Positions 50,484 to 61,899 of a DNA stretch of 64,000 nt are shown piece after piece. Source of the DNA: Klebsiella oxytoca (GTDB lineage: Bacteria; Pseudomonadota; Gammaproteobacteria; Enterobacterales; Enterobacteriaceae). Below the pieces are notes generated by a model. It saw only the letters and a program-made list of their open reading frames with translations, ran no database searches and was not told the DNA's origin. Both the position numbers and the translations under genes were made by a program. Positions within the stretch are counted from its first letter, which is position 1; every line of letters starts with the position of its first letter. Where the stretch lies: the NCBI RefSeq assembly GCF_009707385.1, contig NZ_CP046115.1, forward strand, positions 4,216,001-4,280,000. Reading direction: 5' to 3'.

Positions 50484-51614
50484 TTATCGCTGCGGTAAAT
50501 ACTGCAGCGGGTTAACGGATTTCCCCTTGTAACGAATTTCAAAATGCAAACGTGTCGAACTGGTACCCGTGCTACCCATGGTAGCGATTTTCTGCCCCGC
50601 TTTGATATCTTGTTGCTCTTTTACCAGCATCGTATCGTTATGAGCGTAGGCGCTCAGGTAATCATCGTTATGTTTGATGATAATAAGATTACCGTAACCG
50701 CGCAGTGCGTTACCGGCATAGACGACGCGCCCATCGGCGGTCGCGACAATAGCCTGTCCCTTACTGCCTGCAATATCAATACCTTTATTGCCGCCTTCGG
50801 CGCCACTAAAGTTCTCGATAACCTTGCCATCAGTCGGCCAGCGCCATGAAGAGATTGGCGAACTGGTTGACGTACTGCTTGCAGTCGATTGGGTTGTGCT
50901 GACAGCTGGAGCCGTAACTGGCGCGACGGTTGTTGTCGTCGCAGGCTTGTTATTCGGCAACATCTTATTAGCACTCTGTTCACCTGAAGATTCAGAATAC
51001 GTAATAGTTGGTTGGGACGCAACCACCGCGGTGGATTTTTGTGCAGAATTTGCGCCCAGCATTCCACCGTTACTGGCCTGTACGCTGGCCTGAGCAACCG
51101 GGTTATCACCGGTAATTGGCTGACCAGACGCATTACCAACCTGCAGCGTCTGACCAACGTTCAGGGCGTACGGCGCGGGGATATTGTTGCGCTGCGCCAG
51201 ATCGCGGAAATCATTACCGGTGACCCATGCGATATAGAATAGCGTGTCGCCGCGTTTAACTGTATAGGTACTGCCGCCGGTGTAGCTACCTTTCGGAATA
51301 TCCCCATACTTACGGTTGTAGACAATTTTGCCGTTCACCGTCTGTACCGGCTCCTGAGCCATCGGTTGAATCTGCGTGGGCTGCGCCTGTACCGGTTGAG
51401 TTTGTACCGGACGTGCCTGCGGAACGTTTGCGGTACCGTTATTTGACGGAGGCGTAATCAGCATTCCGGAGTTGGTGCTGGAAGATGAAGCCCCGCCAGC
51501 CGAGCTGACCGGCGCAGGCGGATTGTTGGAATTGCTACAGCCTGCCAGCCAGAGTGACACCAGTGACAAAGCCGCAATGCGGCTTAAGGTAAATTTTGGG
51601 CTTCCCGCGCTCAT
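50484..51614 (-). CDS. nlpD: Murein hydrolase activator NlpD (lipoprotein)
   Basis: 376 residues. Lipobox LAGC, a long Gln/Pro/Ser-rich linker, a LysM domain ([29 protein letters not shown]) and a C-terminal M23/LytM domain that lacks full zinc ligands, as expected for an activator of AmiC. It contributes to daughter-cell separation. It precedes rpoS as in all enterics. Confidence 0.96.
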   Translation of the reverse strand: MSAGSPKFTLSRIAALSLVSLWLAGCSNSNNPPAPVSSAGGASSSSTNSGMLITPPSNNGTANVPQARPVQTQPVQAQPTQIQPMAQEPVQTVNGKIVYNRKYGDIPKGSYTGGSTYTVKRGDTLFYIAWVTGNDFRDLAQRNNIPAPYALNVGQTLQVGNASGQPITGDNPVAQASVQASNGGMLGANSAQKSTAVVASQPTITYSESSGEQSANKMLPNNKPATTTTVAPVTAPAVSTTQSTASSTSTSSPISSWRWPTDGKVIENFSGAEGGNKGIDIAGSKGQAIVATADGRVVYAGNALRGYGNLIIIKHNDDYLSAYAHNDTMLVKEQQDIKAGQKIATMGSTGTSSTRLHFEIRYKGKSVNPLQYLPQR

Positions 51615-51735
51615 TTATCCCCCAGGAATATGTTAACTACCAATATCATGCTCACCGGACGGTGCCGGCCAGGACACGAAAAATGCGTCCACCCTATGCC
51701 TAAATGCAGGCAAAAAAACCTGGAATAATCCGGGT

Positions 51736-52362
51736 TCAGGCCAACTCCCCTTTAACGAGGGGAACAAAGCGCACGGCTTCGACAGTATCAATCACAAACT
51801 CGTTGCCGCGTCGACGGATCCGCTTCAGGAACTGATGCTCTTCACCTACCGGCAACACCAGTACGCCGCCGTCGTCCAGCTGCGCCAGCAGTGCGTCCGG
51901 TATTTCCGGCGGTGCTGCGGTAACGATAATCGCGTCGAACGGCGCGCGTGCCTGCCAACCCTGCCACCCATCGCCATGACGAGTTGAAACATTATGTAAA
52001 TCAAGTTGTTTCAGGCGGCGGCGCGCGTGCCACTGCAAACTCTTAATCCGCTCTACCGAGCAAACGTGATGCACGAGATGCGCCAGAATAGCCGTCTGAT
52101 AACCCGAACCGGTGCCAATTTCCAGCACCCTTGAGTCCGGCGTTAGCGTCAGAAGCTCGGTCATCCGCGCCACCATATAGGGCTGCGAGATAGTTTGCCC
52201 CTGTCCAATCGGCAAAGCCGTGTTTTCCCATGCCTTATGTTCAAAGGCTTCATCAACAAACTTTTCTCGCGGCACCTGCGCAATCGCGTTCAGCACGCGC
52301 TCGTCAACAATGCCCTGAGTACGGAGCTGATTGAGAAGACTTTCAACACGTTTACTTACCAT
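51736..52362 (-). CDS. pcm: Protein-L-isoaspartate O-methyltransferase
   Basis: 208 residues. [16 protein letters not shown] is the SAM-binding motif; [31 protein letters not shown] is the family signature. It starts repair of isoaspartyl residues in aged proteins. The start overlaps surE by 7 bases. Confidence 0.97.
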   Translation of the reverse strand: MVSKRVESLLNQLRTQGIVDERVLNAIAQVPREKFVDEAFEHKAWENTALPIGQGQTISQPYMVARMTELLTLTPDSRVLEIGTGSGYQTAILAHLVHHVCSVERIKSLQWHARRRLKQLDLHNVSTRHGDGWQGWQARAPFDAIIVTAAPPEIPDALLAQLDDGGVLVLPVGEEHQFLKRIRRRGNEFVIDTVEAVRFVPLVKGELA

Positions 52363-53117
52363 TGCGAATCAACCCCAACGCGATCCAGCCAGCCGCTAAC
52401 CACCTCATGCGCGCCGTGGGCGGTTAAATCGACGTGTAGCGGAGTGACCGACACATAGCCTTCATCGACTGCGGCAAAGTCGGTATCCGGTCCGGCATCA
52501 TACTTTTCACCCGGAGGACCAATCCAGTAAAGCGTATTACCACGCGGATCTTTTTGCGGGATGACCTGATCGGAAGGATGGCGGCTACCGCAGCGGGTAA
52601 CGCGAATACCTTTGATCTGCTCAAGCGGCAGATCCGGCACGTTGATATTGAGAATGCGCCCGGTGCGCAGCGGCTCGCGGCTTAAAGCCCGCAGAATGGA
52701 ACAGGTAACCGCAGCGGCGGTATCATAATGCTGATAGCCGTTCAGCGAGACGGCCAGCGCCGGAAAGCCCAGGTGACGGCCTTCCATCGCGGCGGCTACG
52801 GTACCGGAATAGATAACGTCATCACCAAGATTAGGCCCGGCGTTAATACCGGAGACCACAATATCCGGTCGCGGCCGCATCAGGGCATTCACGCCGAGAT
52901 ATACGCAGTCCGTCGGCGTACCCATCTGCACGGCGATATCGCCATTGTCGAAAGTGAAAGTGCGTAACGAAGACTCCAGCGTCAGGGAATTCGACGCTCC
53001 GCTGCGGTTACGATCGGGTGCAACTATCTGAACCTCAGCGAATTCCCGTAAGGCCTTCGCCAGAGTCTGAATCCCCGGCGCGTGTATCCCGTCATCGTTA
53101 CTCAGCAATATTCGCAT
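52356..53117 (-). CDS. surE: 5'/3'-nucleotidase SurE
   Basis: 253 residues from [16 protein letters not shown] (ATG 53117; an in-frame GTG two codons earlier is not needed). The metal-binding NDD and [22 protein letters not shown] motifs are present. It is a stationary-phase survival phosphatase in the conserved truD-surE-pcm-nlpD order. It overlaps truD by 20 bases. Confidence 0.97.
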   Translation of the reverse strand: MRILLSNDDGIHAPGIQTLAKALREFAEVQIVAPDRNRSGASNSLTLESSLRTFTFDNGDIAVQMGTPTDCVYLGVNALMRPRPDIVVSGINAGPNLGDDVIYSGTVAAAMEGRHLGFPALAVSLNGYQHYDTAAAVTCSILRALSREPLRTGRILNINVPDLPLEQIKGIRVTRCGSRHPSDQVIPQKDPRGNTLYWIGPPGEKYDAGPDTDFAAVDEGYVSVTPLHVDLTAHGAHEVVSGWLDRVGVDSQW

Positions 53118-54147
53118 AGTCACCCGTTGTATTGATAAGCTCCCTTACTACGCTGGTGGCGAAGCTGCCCGAGGGCAGCCAGAAACGCAGTTCAACGGTA
53201 ACGTCATCCCACCAGTTCCAGCTCATCTGCTGGGGATAAAGCAGCATCGCCCGTCGGGCTGCCTCTACTTTTTCACGCACCAGCAGCGCCTGTAGCTGCG
53301 TCTCTTCGGCCACAGCCGCCTGTTCGGCGGCCAGCGCATCCCGTTGGCTTCCCCAGTCGCCGCTGCCAACAAGCGCAGCGGTAATCATCAGTTCGCGGCT
53401 ATCAACCCGCGCCTGGAGTTCCGTCAGTTCTTCAGAGGTCGCAACGAACCAGCTTCCGCGCCCCGCTAATTGTAGCGCATCGCCATCAACAACCTGATTA
53501 AATTCCGGTTTTTTTAATCTAATACCAACTTGTTGATTAAACAATGCGCTGCGGGCCGCCGACAACCAAAAACTGCGTTTATTACGATCGCGCACCGGCG
53601 CACCGTTCTCGGCCCAGCGCAGCGCCCCCAGCAGATTGCTGCCGCCAATACCGAAGCGTTGAGCACCAAAATAGTTAGGTACGCCATGCTCGACAATGGC
53701 CTGTAAACGCTTTTCAACATCGTCGCGGGCGCTGATTTCGCGCAGCACCAGCGTAAACTGGTTCCCCTTCAGCGCCCCGAGGCGCAGCTTGCGCTTATGG
53801 CGCGCGTACTCCAGTACCTGACAGCCTTCGAGCTGGAATTTGCTCAGGTCGGGCATCTCTTTGCCCGGCACTCGGGCGCACAGCCACTGCTCGGTTACCG
53901 CATGCTTGTCCTTTTGCCCGGCGAAGCTCACTTCACGCGCATGAATTTTAAGGAATTTTGCCAACGCGTCAGCGACAAAACGGGTATTGCAGCCGTTTTT
54001 AAGAATCCTGACGAGAAGATGTTCGCCTTCGCCATCAGGCGCAAAACCAAGATCCTCGACTACCACAAAATCTTCCGGATTCGCTTTCAGCAGCCCCCGA
54101 CTCAACGGTTTCCCATGCAGATAAGTGAGGTCGTCAAAAGCAATCAT
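53098..54147 (-). CDS. truD: tRNA pseudouridine(13) synthase TruD
   Basis: 349 residues. [16 protein letters not shown] holds the catalytic Asp, and NYFGAQRFG and the [12 protein letters not shown] region are family motifs. It modifies U13 of tRNA-Glu. It overlaps ispF by 4 bases. Confidence 0.97.
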   Translation of the reverse strand: MIAFDDLTYLHGKPLSRGLLKANPEDFVVVEDLGFAPDGEGEHLLVRILKNGCNTRFVADALAKFLKIHAREVSFAGQKDKHAVTEQWLCARVPGKEMPDLSKFQLEGCQVLEYARHKRKLRLGALKGNQFTLVLREISARDDVEKRLQAIVEHGVPNYFGAQRFGIGGSNLLGALRWAENGAPVRDRNKRSFWLSAARSALFNQQVGIRLKKPEFNQVVDGDALQLAGRGSWFVATSEELTELQARVDSRELMITAALVGSGDWGSQRDALAAEQAAVAEETQLQALLVREKVEAARRAMLLYPQQMSWNWWDDVTVELRFWLPSGSFATSVVRELINTTGDYANIAE

Positions 54148-54623
54148 TTATCCGCCTTATGCAGCAGCGCCACCGCTTCACAGGCAATACCTTCGCCGCG
54201 GCCGGTAAAGCCCAGCTTTTCAGTCGTCGTAGCTTTGACGTTAACATCGTCCATATGACAGCCGAGGTCTTCAGCGATAAAGACGCGCATCTGCGGAATA
54301 TGCGGCAGCATTTTCGGCGCCTGGGCGATGATAGTGACGTCAACGTTGCCAAGGGTATAGCCTTTGGCCTGAATCCGCCGCCACGCTTCACGCAGCAGCT
54401 CGCGGCTATCGGCGCCCTTAAAGGCCGGATCGGTATCCGGAAACAGTTTGCCGATATCACCCAAGGCCGCCGCGCCCAACAGTGCATCGGTCAGCGCATG
54501 TAGCGCAACATCCCCGTCGGAATGCGCCAGCAGCCCTTTCTCGTAAGGCACGCGCACGCCGCCAATGATAATTGGGCCTTCACCGCCAAAAGCGTGTACG
54601 TCAAAACCGTGTCCAATTCGCAT
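54144..54623 (-). CDS. ispF: 2-C-methyl-D-erythritol 2,4-cyclodiphosphate synthase
   Basis: 159 residues. [12 protein letters not shown] (metal ligands Asp and His), [21 protein letters not shown] and [25 protein letters not shown] are characteristic. It catalyses the fifth step of the MEP isoprenoid pathway. It shares one base with the ispD stop. Confidence 0.98.
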   Translation of the reverse strand: MRIGHGFDVHAFGGEGPIIIGGVRVPYEKGLLAHSDGDVALHALTDALLGAAALGDIGKLFPDTDPAFKGADSRELLREAWRRIQAKGYTLGNVDVTIIAQAPKMLPHIPQMRVFIAEDLGCHMDDVNVKATTTEKLGFTGRGEGIACEAVALLHKADK

Positions 54624-55333
54624 TAAGCCTTCTCCTGGTGTCGGGAACGGGTAAGGTAAAATTCGGCCAGCGCCAGGTCTTCCGGGCGCGTCACTTTAAT
54701 ATTATCAGCTCGTCCGGCAACCAGCTCAGGGTGGAAGCCGCAGTACTCCAGCGCCGAGGCTTCATCAGTGATGATAGCGCCTTCGTTAAGCGCCCGCGTC
54801 AGGCAATCAACCAGCAGTTCGCGAGGGAAAAATTGTGGCGTTAGCGCATGCCATAAATCGTTACGCTCAACGGTATGGGCGATGGCCGTTCTGCCCGGCT
54901 CCGCGCGCTTCATGGTATCGCGAACCGGAGCAGCCAGAATGCCGCCCGTACGACTGGTCTCGCGTAATTGAAGCAGACGACTGAGATCGTCCTGATGCAG
55001 ACAGGGGCGCGCGGCGTCATGCACCAGCACCCAATCGGCTTCATCAATAACCTTCAGGCCTGCGAGAACGGAATCCGCACGCTCGGTGCCGCCATCAACG
55101 ACGGTGATTTGAGGATGATTTGCCAACGGCAGTTGGCTAAAGCGCAGGTCTCCGGGGCTGACGGCAATCACCACCCGCTTTATCAGCGGGTTTGCCAACA
55201 GCGCGGCGACCGCGTGTTCGAGAATCGTTTTGTTACCGATTGAGAGATATTGTTTAGGGCATTCCGTTTGCATGCGGCGGCCAAAACCGGCTGCCGGCAG
55301 CACGGCGCAAACGCCCGGAAAAGTGGCTGCCAT
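54623..55333 (-). CDS. ispD: 2-C-methyl-D-erythritol 4-phosphate cytidylyltransferase
   Basis: 236 residues from [21 protein letters not shown] (ATG 55333, matching the family length); an in-frame extension to 55402 overlaps fts[18 protein letters not shown] is the CTP-binding loop and [11 protein letters not shown] the metal-binding region. It is the third MEP-pathway step, directly coupled to ispF. Confidence 0.97.
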   Translation of the reverse strand: MAATFPGVCAVLPAAGFGRRMQTECPKQYLSIGNKTILEHAVAALLANPLIKRVVIAVSPGDLRFSQLPLANHPQITVVDGGTERADSVLAGLKVIDEADWVLVHDAARPCLHQDDLSRLLQLRETSRTGGILAAPVRDTMKRAEPGRTAIAHTVERNDLWHALTPQFFPRELLVDCLTRALNEGAIITDEASALEYCGFHPELVAGRADNIKVTRPEDLALAEFYLTRSRHQEKA

Positions 55334-55352
55334 GTTGTAATCCTGGGCCTGT

Positions 55353-55670
55353 TTATCGATTATTCTGCTGTTGCCCCGCGGCCTGGTTGCGTTTGGACGC
55401 ATCCGGCACCAGACGATAAAACGTTTCGCCCGGGCGGGTCATACTGAGTTCATTGCGCGCACGCTCTTCGATGGCTTCCTGACCGCCGTTGAGGTCATCA
55501 ATTTCGGCGAATAGCTGATCGTTGCGCGCTTTTAATTTAGCGTTAGTCGCCTGCTGCGCGGAGACATCGTCATTAACCCGGCTATAGTCGTGCAGACCGT
55601 TTTTGCCAAACCACAGCGAGTACTGCAGCCAGACCAGCAAAGCCAATAACAGCAGCGTTAGTTTACCCAT
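55353..55670 (-). CDS. ftsB: Cell division protein FtsB
   Basis: 105 residues: N-terminal membrane helix ([19 protein letters not shown]), then a coiled coil ([37 protein letters not shown]). It is part of the FtsQLB divisome complex. It is 19 bp from ispD, in the conserved order. Confidence 0.96.
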   Translation of the reverse strand: MGKLTLLLLALLVWLQYSLWFGKNGLHDYSRVNDDVSAQQATNAKLKARNDQLFAEIDDLNGGQEAIEERARNELSMTRPGETFYRLVPDASKRNQAAGQQQNNR

Positions 55671-55810
55671 CCTGCCCCCTGAAAAACGGCATCATCATCC
55701 CACAACTCGCCCGAGTGCTCTACTCTGGCGCGCGGACGACGCCGCGTAACGCGGGGACTGTACCACATTTTTACCGTTGATACCCAGGCAAGATTCATTC
55801 GTAAAAAAGA

Positions 55811-56137
55811 CTACCCCAGCAGCCAGAAGAACAGCAGACCGAACATCAGCCCGACGGTCAAAATCGTCGCACAAATGCTGTACTGAAGTTTACCGTCCAG
55901 CAGAGAATGCAGCGCGATGCCAACCACAACGGCAACCGGCATTAATGCCAGAAAGAACGGCCAGGTATAGAGAAGAAAAAATAGCGTGTTACTGCCATAG
56001 ATCAGGAAGGGAATACCCAGCGCCAGCAGCCATGAAATAAAACCAACGGCGGCGCCCGACAGAGACCAGGTGGTCTCGTCGCCGGCTGCCGGTGGCGGTT
56101 CTGAACGAATAAGACTGATGTTCTGGGTATTGCGCAT
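55811..56137 (-). CDS. ygbE: YgbE family inner-membrane protein (DUF3561)
   Basis: 108 residues from MRNTQNISLI (ATG 56137). Three membrane segments are visible (AAVGFISWLLALGIPFLIYG, FFLLYTWPFFLALMPVAVVVGIAL, SICATILTVGLMFGLLFFWLLG). Its function is unknown. It lies between ftsB and cysC as in E. coli. Confidence 0.9.
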   Translation of the reverse strand: MRNTQNISLIRSEPPPAAGDETTWSLSGAAVGFISWLLALGIPFLIYGSNTLFFLLYTWPFFLALMPVAVVVGIALHSLLDGKLQYSICATILTVGLMFGLLFFWLLG

Positions 56138-56190
56138 ATCGAATCCTGTTGACCTGGCGAACGGCATCCATTGATGATGCCGCCGCCGTT

Positions 56191-56796
56191 TCAGGATCTG
56201 ATAATATCGCTCTGTCGTAGCAGGTCTAATAGTTGGTGCACCAAATTTGTTACTAATTGTTCACCGTCGAGGTGAATCTCAGCCTTCTCCGGCGATTCAT
56301 ATACTGAATCAATCCCGGTGAAGTTGCGCAATTCCCCTGCCCGCGCCTTCTTGTACAGGCCTTTCGGATCCCGCGCTTCACAGATGGCCAGCGGCGTATC
56401 GACAAAGACTTCGATAAAACGTCCTTCGCCTATACGTTCGCGCACCATTTGCCGCTCTGCGCGATGCGGAGATATAAACGCCGTCAATACAACCAGCCCG
56501 GCATCGACCATCAGCTTCGCCACTTCCCCTACGCGACGAATGTTTTCTTTGCGGTCATCATCGCTGAATCCGAGATCGCTGCACAGGCCATGACGCACGT
56601 TATCGCCATCCAGTAACCAGGTGCTCACGCCGAGCCGATGCAGCTCCTCTTCCAGCGCGCCGGCAATCGTTGATTTTCCCGAACCGGAAAGTCCCGTAAA
56701 CCAGACCACTGCACCTTTATGCCCATGCAGCGCTTCACGATCTTCACGCGTTACCGAATGGGCGTGCCAGACGATATTTTCGTCGTGCCGGGCCAT
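56191..56796 (-). CDS. cysC: Adenylylsulfate kinase CysC
   Basis: 201 residues. P-loop [36 protein letters not shown] and [22 protein letters not shown] are diagnostic. It phosphorylates APS to PAPS. Its start shares one base with the cysN stop. Confidence 0.98.
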   Translation of the reverse strand: MARHDENIVWHAHSVTREDREALHGHKGAVVWFTGLSGSGKSTIAGALEEELHRLGVSTWLLDGDNVRHGLCSDLGFSDDDRKENIRRVGEVAKLMVDAGLVVLTAFISPHRAERQMVRERIGEGRFIEVFVDTPLAICEARDPKGLYKKARAGELRNFTGIDSVYESPEKAEIHLDGEQLVTNLVHQLLDLLRQSDIIRS

Positions 56797-58223
56797 TATT
56801 TGCCTCCCAACAGGTCGCGAGCATCCCAGTGCGGGAAGTGCTTACGAATAAGCTGGTTCAGCTCAAGTTCAAACGCGCTGTACTGCGAAGCACCCACCTG
56901 CGCCTGTGCGTTCGGCTCGCGTACCATGCCTGCGCCAACGGTGACGTTGGTTAAGCGGTCGATAAAGATAAGCCCCCCGGTGACCGGGTTATCCTGGTAC
57001 TTATCCAGCACCAGCGGTTCGTCGAAAGTGAGATCCACAAGGCCAATGCCGTTCAGCGGCAGAGATTCCACTTCACGCTGGGTCAGATTGTTGATATCCA
57101 CCTGGTACTGAATGCCGTCTACGCGGGCGCGGGTTTTCTTACCGGCGATTTTAATATCGTAGCTCTGGCCGGGAGTCAGCGCCTGCTCCGCCATCCATAC
57201 CACATCAACGCTGGCGCTCTGTACCGCGGGCAGAGAAACCGCCGCATCCACCAGCAGGTCGCCGCGGCTGATATCAATTTCGTCCTTCAGCACGATAGTG
57301 ATCGCTTCACCGGCCGCCGCTTCCGGCAGGTCGCCGTCGAAGGTGACAATACGCGCAACGGTGGATTCCACGCCCGACGGCAGCACCTTCAGACGTTGCC
57401 CGACGGTCACGCGACCGGACGCAACCGTACCGGAAAAACCACGGAAGTCGAGGTTCGGACGGTTAACATATTGCACCGGAAAACGCAGCGGCTGGCTCTC
57501 CACCACGCGCTGAATCTGAACGGTTTCCAGCACTTCCAGCAGCGTCGGGCCGCTGTACCACGGCATTTTATCGCTCTGGCTGGCGACGTTATCCCCTTCC
57601 AGCGCCGAAAGCGGCACGAAACGAATATCCAGGTCTCCCGGCAGCTGTTCCGCGAACGTCAGGTACGACTCACGAATGCTGTTAAAGGTCTCTTCGCTAA
57701 AATCAACGAGATCCATTTTGTTCACCGCCACCACCAGGTGTTTGATCCCCAGTAGCGTCGAAATAAAGCTGTGACGGCGAGTTTGATCGAGCACGCCTTT
57801 GCGGGCGTCGATCAGCAGGATCGCTAGATCGCAGGTGGAAGCGCCGGTCGCCATATTACGGGTATACTGCTCGTGCCCCGGAGTATCAGCGATAATGAAC
57901 TTGCGTTTCTCGGTAGAGAAGTAGCGATAGGCGACATCAATGGTGATGCCCTGCTCGCGCTCGGCCTGCAGGCCATCCACCAGCAGCGCCAGATCCAGTT
58001 TTTCACCCTGAGTACCGTGGCGCTTGCTGTCATTGTGCAGGGAAGAGAGCTGATCTTCATAAATCTGACGGGTATCGTGCAGCAGACGGCCAATCAGCGT
58101 ACTTTTGCCGTCATCGACGCTGCCGCAGGTGAGAAAGCGCAGCAGGCTTTTGTGCTGTTGGGCGTGCAGATAGGCTTCTACCCCGCCCTCATCGGCAATT
58201 TGTTGTGCAATAGTGGTATTCAT
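56796..58223 (-). CDS. cysN: Sulfate adenylyltransferase subunit 1 CysN
   Basis: 475 residues, an EF-Tu-like GTPase: [34 protein letters not shown] and VNKMDLVD, then two beta-barrel domains. GTP hydrolysis drives APS synthesis by CysD. It is 9 bp after cysD. Confidence 0.98.
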   Translation of the reverse strand: MNTTIAQQIADEGGVEAYLHAQQHKSLLRFLTCGSVDDGKSTLIGRLLHDTRQIYEDQLSSLHNDSKRHGTQGEKLDLALLVDGLQAEREQGITIDVAYRYFSTEKRKFIIADTPGHEQYTRNMATGASTCDLAILLIDARKGVLDQTRRHSFISTLLGIKHLVVAVNKMDLVDFSEETFNSIRESYLTFAEQLPGDLDIRFVPLSALEGDNVASQSDKMPWYSGPTLLEVLETVQIQRVVESQPLRFPVQYVNRPNLDFRGFSGTVASGRVTVGQRLKVLPSGVESTVARIVTFDGDLPEAAAGEAITIVLKDEIDISRGDLLVDAAVSLPAVQSASVDVVWMAEQALTPGQSYDIKIAGKKTRARVDGIQYQVDINNLTQREVESLPLNGIGLVDLTFDEPLVLDKYQDNPVTGGLIFIDRLTNVTVGAGMVREPNAQAQVGASQYSAFELELNQLIRKHFPHWDARDLLGGK

Positions 58224-58232
58224 GGCGGCTCC

Positions 58233-59141
58233 TTAGAAATAACCCTGACGTTTCTTCAGCTCCATGGAGCCTGCCTGGTCGCGGTCTATCACCCGCCCCT
58301 GTCGTTCGCTGGTGGTCGATACCAGCATCTCTTCGATGATCTCCGGCAGCGTTTGCGCGTTGGATTCCACCGCGCCGGTCAGCGGCCAGCAGCCGAGAGT
58401 ACGGAAGCGCACCATCTGTTTCTTGATCATCTCACCGGGCTGCAAATTGATGCGATCGTCGTCGATCATCATCAGCATGCCATCGCGCTCCAGCACCGGG
58501 CGCTCTGCCGCCAGGTACAGCGGCACAATTTCAATATTTTCCAGATAGATGTACTGCCAGATATCCAGTTCGGTCCAGTTGGAAAGCGGGAAGACGCGGA
58601 TGCTTTCGCCTTTGTTAATCTGGCCGTTGTAGTTGTGCCACAGCTCCGGACGCTGATTTTTCGGGTCCCAGCGGTGGAAGCGATCGCGGAAGGAGTAAAT
58701 CCGCTCTTTGGCGCGAGATTTCTCTTCATCGCGGCGCGCGCCGCCGAATGCGGCATCGAAGCCGTATTTGTTCAGCGCCTGCTTAAGACCTTCGGTTTTC
58801 ATAATGTCGGTATGCTTGGCGCTGCCGTGCACGAACGGGTTAATGCCCATCGCCACGCCCTCTGGATTTTTATGTACCAGCAGTTCGCAGCCGTAGGCTT
58901 TAGCCGTACGGTCGCGGAACTCGTACATTTCGCGGAATTTCCAGCCGGTATCGACGTGCAGCAGCGGGAACGGCAGGGTTCCAGGATAAAACGCTTTGCG
59001 CGCCAGATGCAGCATCACGCTGGAATCTTTACCGATGGAGTACATCATCACCGGGTTAGAGAATTCGGCGGCCACCTCACGAATGATATGGATGCTTTCT
59101 GCCTCCAGTTGCCGCAGGTGAGTAAGTCGTTTTTGGTCCAT
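58233..59141 (-). CDS. cysD: Sulfate adenylyltransferase subunit 2 CysD
   Basis: 302 residues of the PAPS-reductase-like fold: [18 protein letters not shown] is the PP-loop and [21 protein letters not shown] the substrate-binding segment. It forms APS from ATP and sulfate together with CysN. It is 9 bp after cysG. Confidence 0.98.
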   Translation of the reverse strand: MDQKRLTHLRQLEAESIHIIREVAAEFSNPVMMYSIGKDSSVMLHLARKAFYPGTLPFPLLHVDTGWKFREMYEFRDRTAKAYGCELLVHKNPEGVAMGINPFVHGSAKHTDIMKTEGLKQALNKYGFDAAFGGARRDEEKSRAKERIYSFRDRFHRWDPKNQRPELWHNYNGQINKGESIRVFPLSNWTELDIWQYIYLENIEIVPLYLAAERPVLERDGMLMMIDDDRINLQPGEMIKKQMVRFRTLGCWPLTGAVESNAQTLPEIIEEMLVSTTSERQGRVIDRDQAGSMELKKRQGYF

Positions 59142-59150
59142 AACCGTTCC

Positions 59151-60566
59151 TTAAGCCAGATTAATAACAGAAGAACCAAAGCCCTCTGCGTCTGTTGTGT
59201 GTTGAAACCAGGCGAGCTGTTGATGTAATCGCACCACATCGCCCACCACCAGCAGCGCGGGCATCGGGACATCTTTTGCCAGGTTTCCGAGCTGCTGTAA
59301 TGTGCCGGTCTTCGTTTGCTGATCGGCGCGAGTGCCGCGAGAGATCACCGCTACCGGGGTATCGCCGTCGCGGCCGTTGGCGATCAGCTGGGCGCTGATT
59401 TCCACCGCTTTCAGGCTGCCCATATAAATCGCCAGGGTCTGGCCGCTTTGCGCCAGCCGCGCCCAGTCGAGCGGAGAATTTTCCGCGCCGAAGTGGCCGG
59501 TAATGAAGGTGGCGCTCTGGGCATAGTCCCGGTGGGTCAGCGGGATCCCGGCATAAGCCGTTGCGCCCGCCGCTGCCGTGACGCCCGGAACAACCTGAAA
59601 CGGAATAGCGGCTTCAGCCGCCGCCTGCAGCTCTTCGCCGCCGCGGCCGAAGATAAACGGGTCGCCGCCCTTCAGACGAATCACCGTTTTGCCCTCTTTT
59701 GCCGCTTCCACCAGCATGCGGTTAATTTCCTGCTGCGGAACGGATACGCCGGAGGCGCTTTTACCAACGCAAATAGTCTCCGCGTCGCGGCGTACCAGTT
59801 CACGCACTTCTGGCGTCACCAGGTTGTCGTAAAACACCACGTCTGCCTGCTGAATGGCCTGCAGACCGCGCAGGGTCAACAGTCCGGCATCGCCTGGACC
59901 TGCCCCAACGAGAATAATTTCACCGGGACGTTTTTCCGGCTGTCTGAGTTCATCTTCCAGCGCTTTTTCCGCTTCGGCTTTGTTGCCCGCCAGCATCAGG
60001 CTGGCAAAGCGACCGGTAAACACGCGCTCCCAGAAGCGGCGGCGTTCAGCGGTTGTTTTAAGATGAGTTTTAATGTGGTGGCGCCAGTAGCTTGCTGTTT
60101 CAGCCAGCCGCCCCAGGTTGGTTGGCAGCAGCGCTTCAATTTTTTCCCGCAATATTCGCGACAGTACCGGCGCTTTTCCGCTGGAAGAGATAGCCACCAG
60201 CAGCGGCGAACGGTCAACAATTGACGGAAAGACAAACGAGCACAGCGCCTGATTATCAACAACGTTGACCAACCGATAGCGCGCATTCGCCGCAACATAG
60301 ACGCGCTGGTTAAGCTCGTCATCTTCAGTGGCGGCAATCGCCAGGAATACGTCATCAAGCTGCCGCTCTTCAAATACGGTCGCCCGCCACTGAATTTCCT
60401 GACGCTCAACCTTTCCGGCAAGTTCTGGTATCAGCGCATCGGCGACAATCTGCACCTTCGCTTCAGCGCGCAGCAAAAACGCGATCTTGCGCGCGGCAAT
60501 CTCGCCGCCGCCGATAACCAGTACGGGTCTTTCTTTCACTTCGGCAAATATCGGCAAGTATTCCAC
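59151..60566 (-). CDS. cysG: Siroheme synthase CysG (cysDNC-linked copy)
   Basis: 471 residues with both functional halves. The N-terminal dehydrogenase/ferrochelatase part has [18 protein letters not shown] and [14 protein letters not shown]. The C-terminal uroporphyrinogen-III methyltransferase has [42 protein letters not shown] and [12 protein letters not shown]. It makes siroheme for sulfite reductase. E. coli has no cysG in this operon; Klebsiella is known to carry an extra one here. It is diverged from the nir-linked enteric CysG. A -10 box TATAGT lies upstream (60602-60607) with a poor -35, as expected for CysB activation. Confidence 0.93.
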   Translation of the reverse strand: MEYLPIFAEVKERPVLVIGGGEIAARKIAFLLRAEAKVQIVADALIPELAGKVERQEIQWRATVFEERQLDDVFLAIAATEDDELNQRVYVAANARYRLVNVVDNQALCSFVFPSIVDRSPLLVAISSSGKAPVLSRILREKIEALLPTNLGRLAETASYWRHHIKTHLKTTAERRRFWERVFTGRFASLMLAGNKAEAEKALEDELRQPEKRPGEIILVGAGPGDAGLLTLRGLQAIQQADVVFYDNLVTPEVRELVRRDAETICVGKSASGVSVPQQEINRMLVEAAKEGKTVIRLKGGDPFIFGRGGEELQAAAEAAIPFQVVPGVTAAAGATAYAGIPLTHRDYAQSATFITGHFGAENSPLDWARLAQSGQTLAIYMGSLKAVEISAQLIANGRDGDTPVAVISRGTRADQQTKTGTLQQLGNLAKDVPMPALLVVGDVVRLHQQLAWFQHTTDAEGFGSSVINLA

Positions 60567-60601
60567 TGCGCAACAACTCTCTTACAATCAGCAATAGAGC
60601 G

Positions 60602-60607
60602 ACTATA
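60602..60607 (-). promoter_or_regulatory. -10 box of the cysGDNC promoter
   Basis: TATAGT on the minus strand, 36 bp before the cysG start. No good -35 element is seen 17 bp upstream, fitting an activator-dependent (CysB) promoter. AT-rich DNA behind it (about 60620-60700) could hold CysB sites. Confidence 0.45.
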
Positions 60608-60803
60608 GGGTGCGGTCTGGAGCAAATGAAATTACGAAATGGAATGAGTTGTTACTCAAAAGAATAACGACCTGGGAAAGCAAATATCAAAAAGTGCTTA
60701 ACACGCGGTTTTTCCACCATTTAAGAGCGATTGAAATTGTTTAACCACGGTCACAGTTTCATACTACGCGGGTGAAATTGTTTTAAGTACTCAAGGATCC
60801 GTT

Positions 60804-61862
60804 ATGTTTTCCGCATTGTGCCGTCGCCTGCTTCCCCTGGCGCTGGGCGCAGGTTTTGTCTTCTCCGCCGCCCCGGCAATGAGTGCCCTGGGCGACACCG
60901 CCAATGCACAGGCTCGTCATATCGCCACCTTTTTTCCCGGAAGAATGACCGGTTCGCCTGCCGAAATGCTCTCCGCCGACTATCTGCGCCAGCAGTTCAC
61001 GCAAATGGGGTATAAGAGCGATATCCGCAGTTTTAATACTCGTTATATTTACACCGACAATGAAAAGCGCAAAAACTGGCAGAACGTCACCGGCAGTACG
61101 GTTATCGCCGCGCATGAGGGGAAAGAGCGCCAGCAGATTATCATCATGGCCCATCTCGATACCTATGCGCCGCAAACCAACGCCGACGTTGAAAATAATC
61201 TCGGCGGACTGACGCTGCAGGGTATCGATGATAACGCCGTCGGACTGGGAGTTATGCTGGAACTTGCCGAGCAGTTGAAGAACGTCCCTACCCGCTACGG
61301 TATTCGCTTCGTCGCTACCAGCGGTGAAGAAGAAGGTCGGCTTGGCGCGCAGAATATGCTCAAACGTATGAGCGATGCGGAAAAGAAAAATACTCTGCTG
61401 GTAATCAATCTCGATAACCTGGTGGTGGGCGATAAACTCTACTTCAATAGCGGCCGCAGCACGCCTGCGTCGGTACGTAAGCTCACCCGCGACCGGGCGC
61501 TGGCTATCGCCCGCAGCAAAGGCATTATCGCCTCCAGCAATCCAGGCCTGAACCCTGAGTACCCGAAAGGTACCGGCTGCTGTAATGATGCCAGCGTATT
61601 TGACGAAGCCGGAATCCCGGTATTATCGGTCGAAGCCACAAACTGGTCCCTGGGACGCAAAGATGGCTACCAGCAGCGCGCTAAATCTCGTTCCTTCCCG
61701 GATGGCACCAGCTGGCATAATATTCAGTTGGATAATCAACAGCATATTGATAAAGCCCTGCCGGGCCGTATTGCCCAGCGCAGCCGCGATGTGCTGAAGA
61801 TTATGCTGCCGCTGGTCAAAGAGCTGGCGAAGGTGGAGAAAAAACCCGCCGCAAAAAAATAG
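60804..61862 (+). CDS. iap: Alkaline phosphatase isozyme conversion aminopeptidase Iap
   Basis: 352 residues with a signal peptide (LLPLALGAGFVFSAAPAMSA). M28 metallopeptidase ligands are visible: IIMAHLDTY, IDDNAVGLGVMLELAE, ATSGEEEGRLGA and LSVEATNW. The exported enzyme trims the N-terminus of PhoA. In E. coli K-12 a type I-E CRISPR locus follows iap; here a DUF3142-type gene follows instead. Confidence 0.93.
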   Translation: MFSALCRRLLPLALGAGFVFSAAPAMSALGDTANAQARHIATFFPGRMTGSPAEMLSADYLRQQFTQMGYKSDIRSFNTRYIYTDNEKRKNWQNVTGSTVIAAHEGKERQQIIIMAHLDTYAPQTNADVENNLGGLTLQGIDDNAVGLGVMLELAEQLKNVPTRYGIRFVATSGEEEGRLGAQNMLKRMSDAEKKNTLLVINLDNLVVGDKLYFNSGRSTPASVRKLTRDRALAIARSKGIIASSNPGLNPEYPKGTGCCNDASVFDEAGIPVLSVEATNWSLGRKDGYQQRAKSRSFPDGTSWHNIQLDNQQHIDKALPGRIAQRSRDVLKIMLPLVKELAKVEKKPAAKK

Positions 61863-61899
61863 AATAATAATTAACCCGGCAACAAGGAGTGTCGCCATA

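Noticed and set aside
57873..59228. 451-codon plus-strand frame over cysN and cysD
   Set aside because: Antisense to two strongly conserved genes of the sulfate operon.
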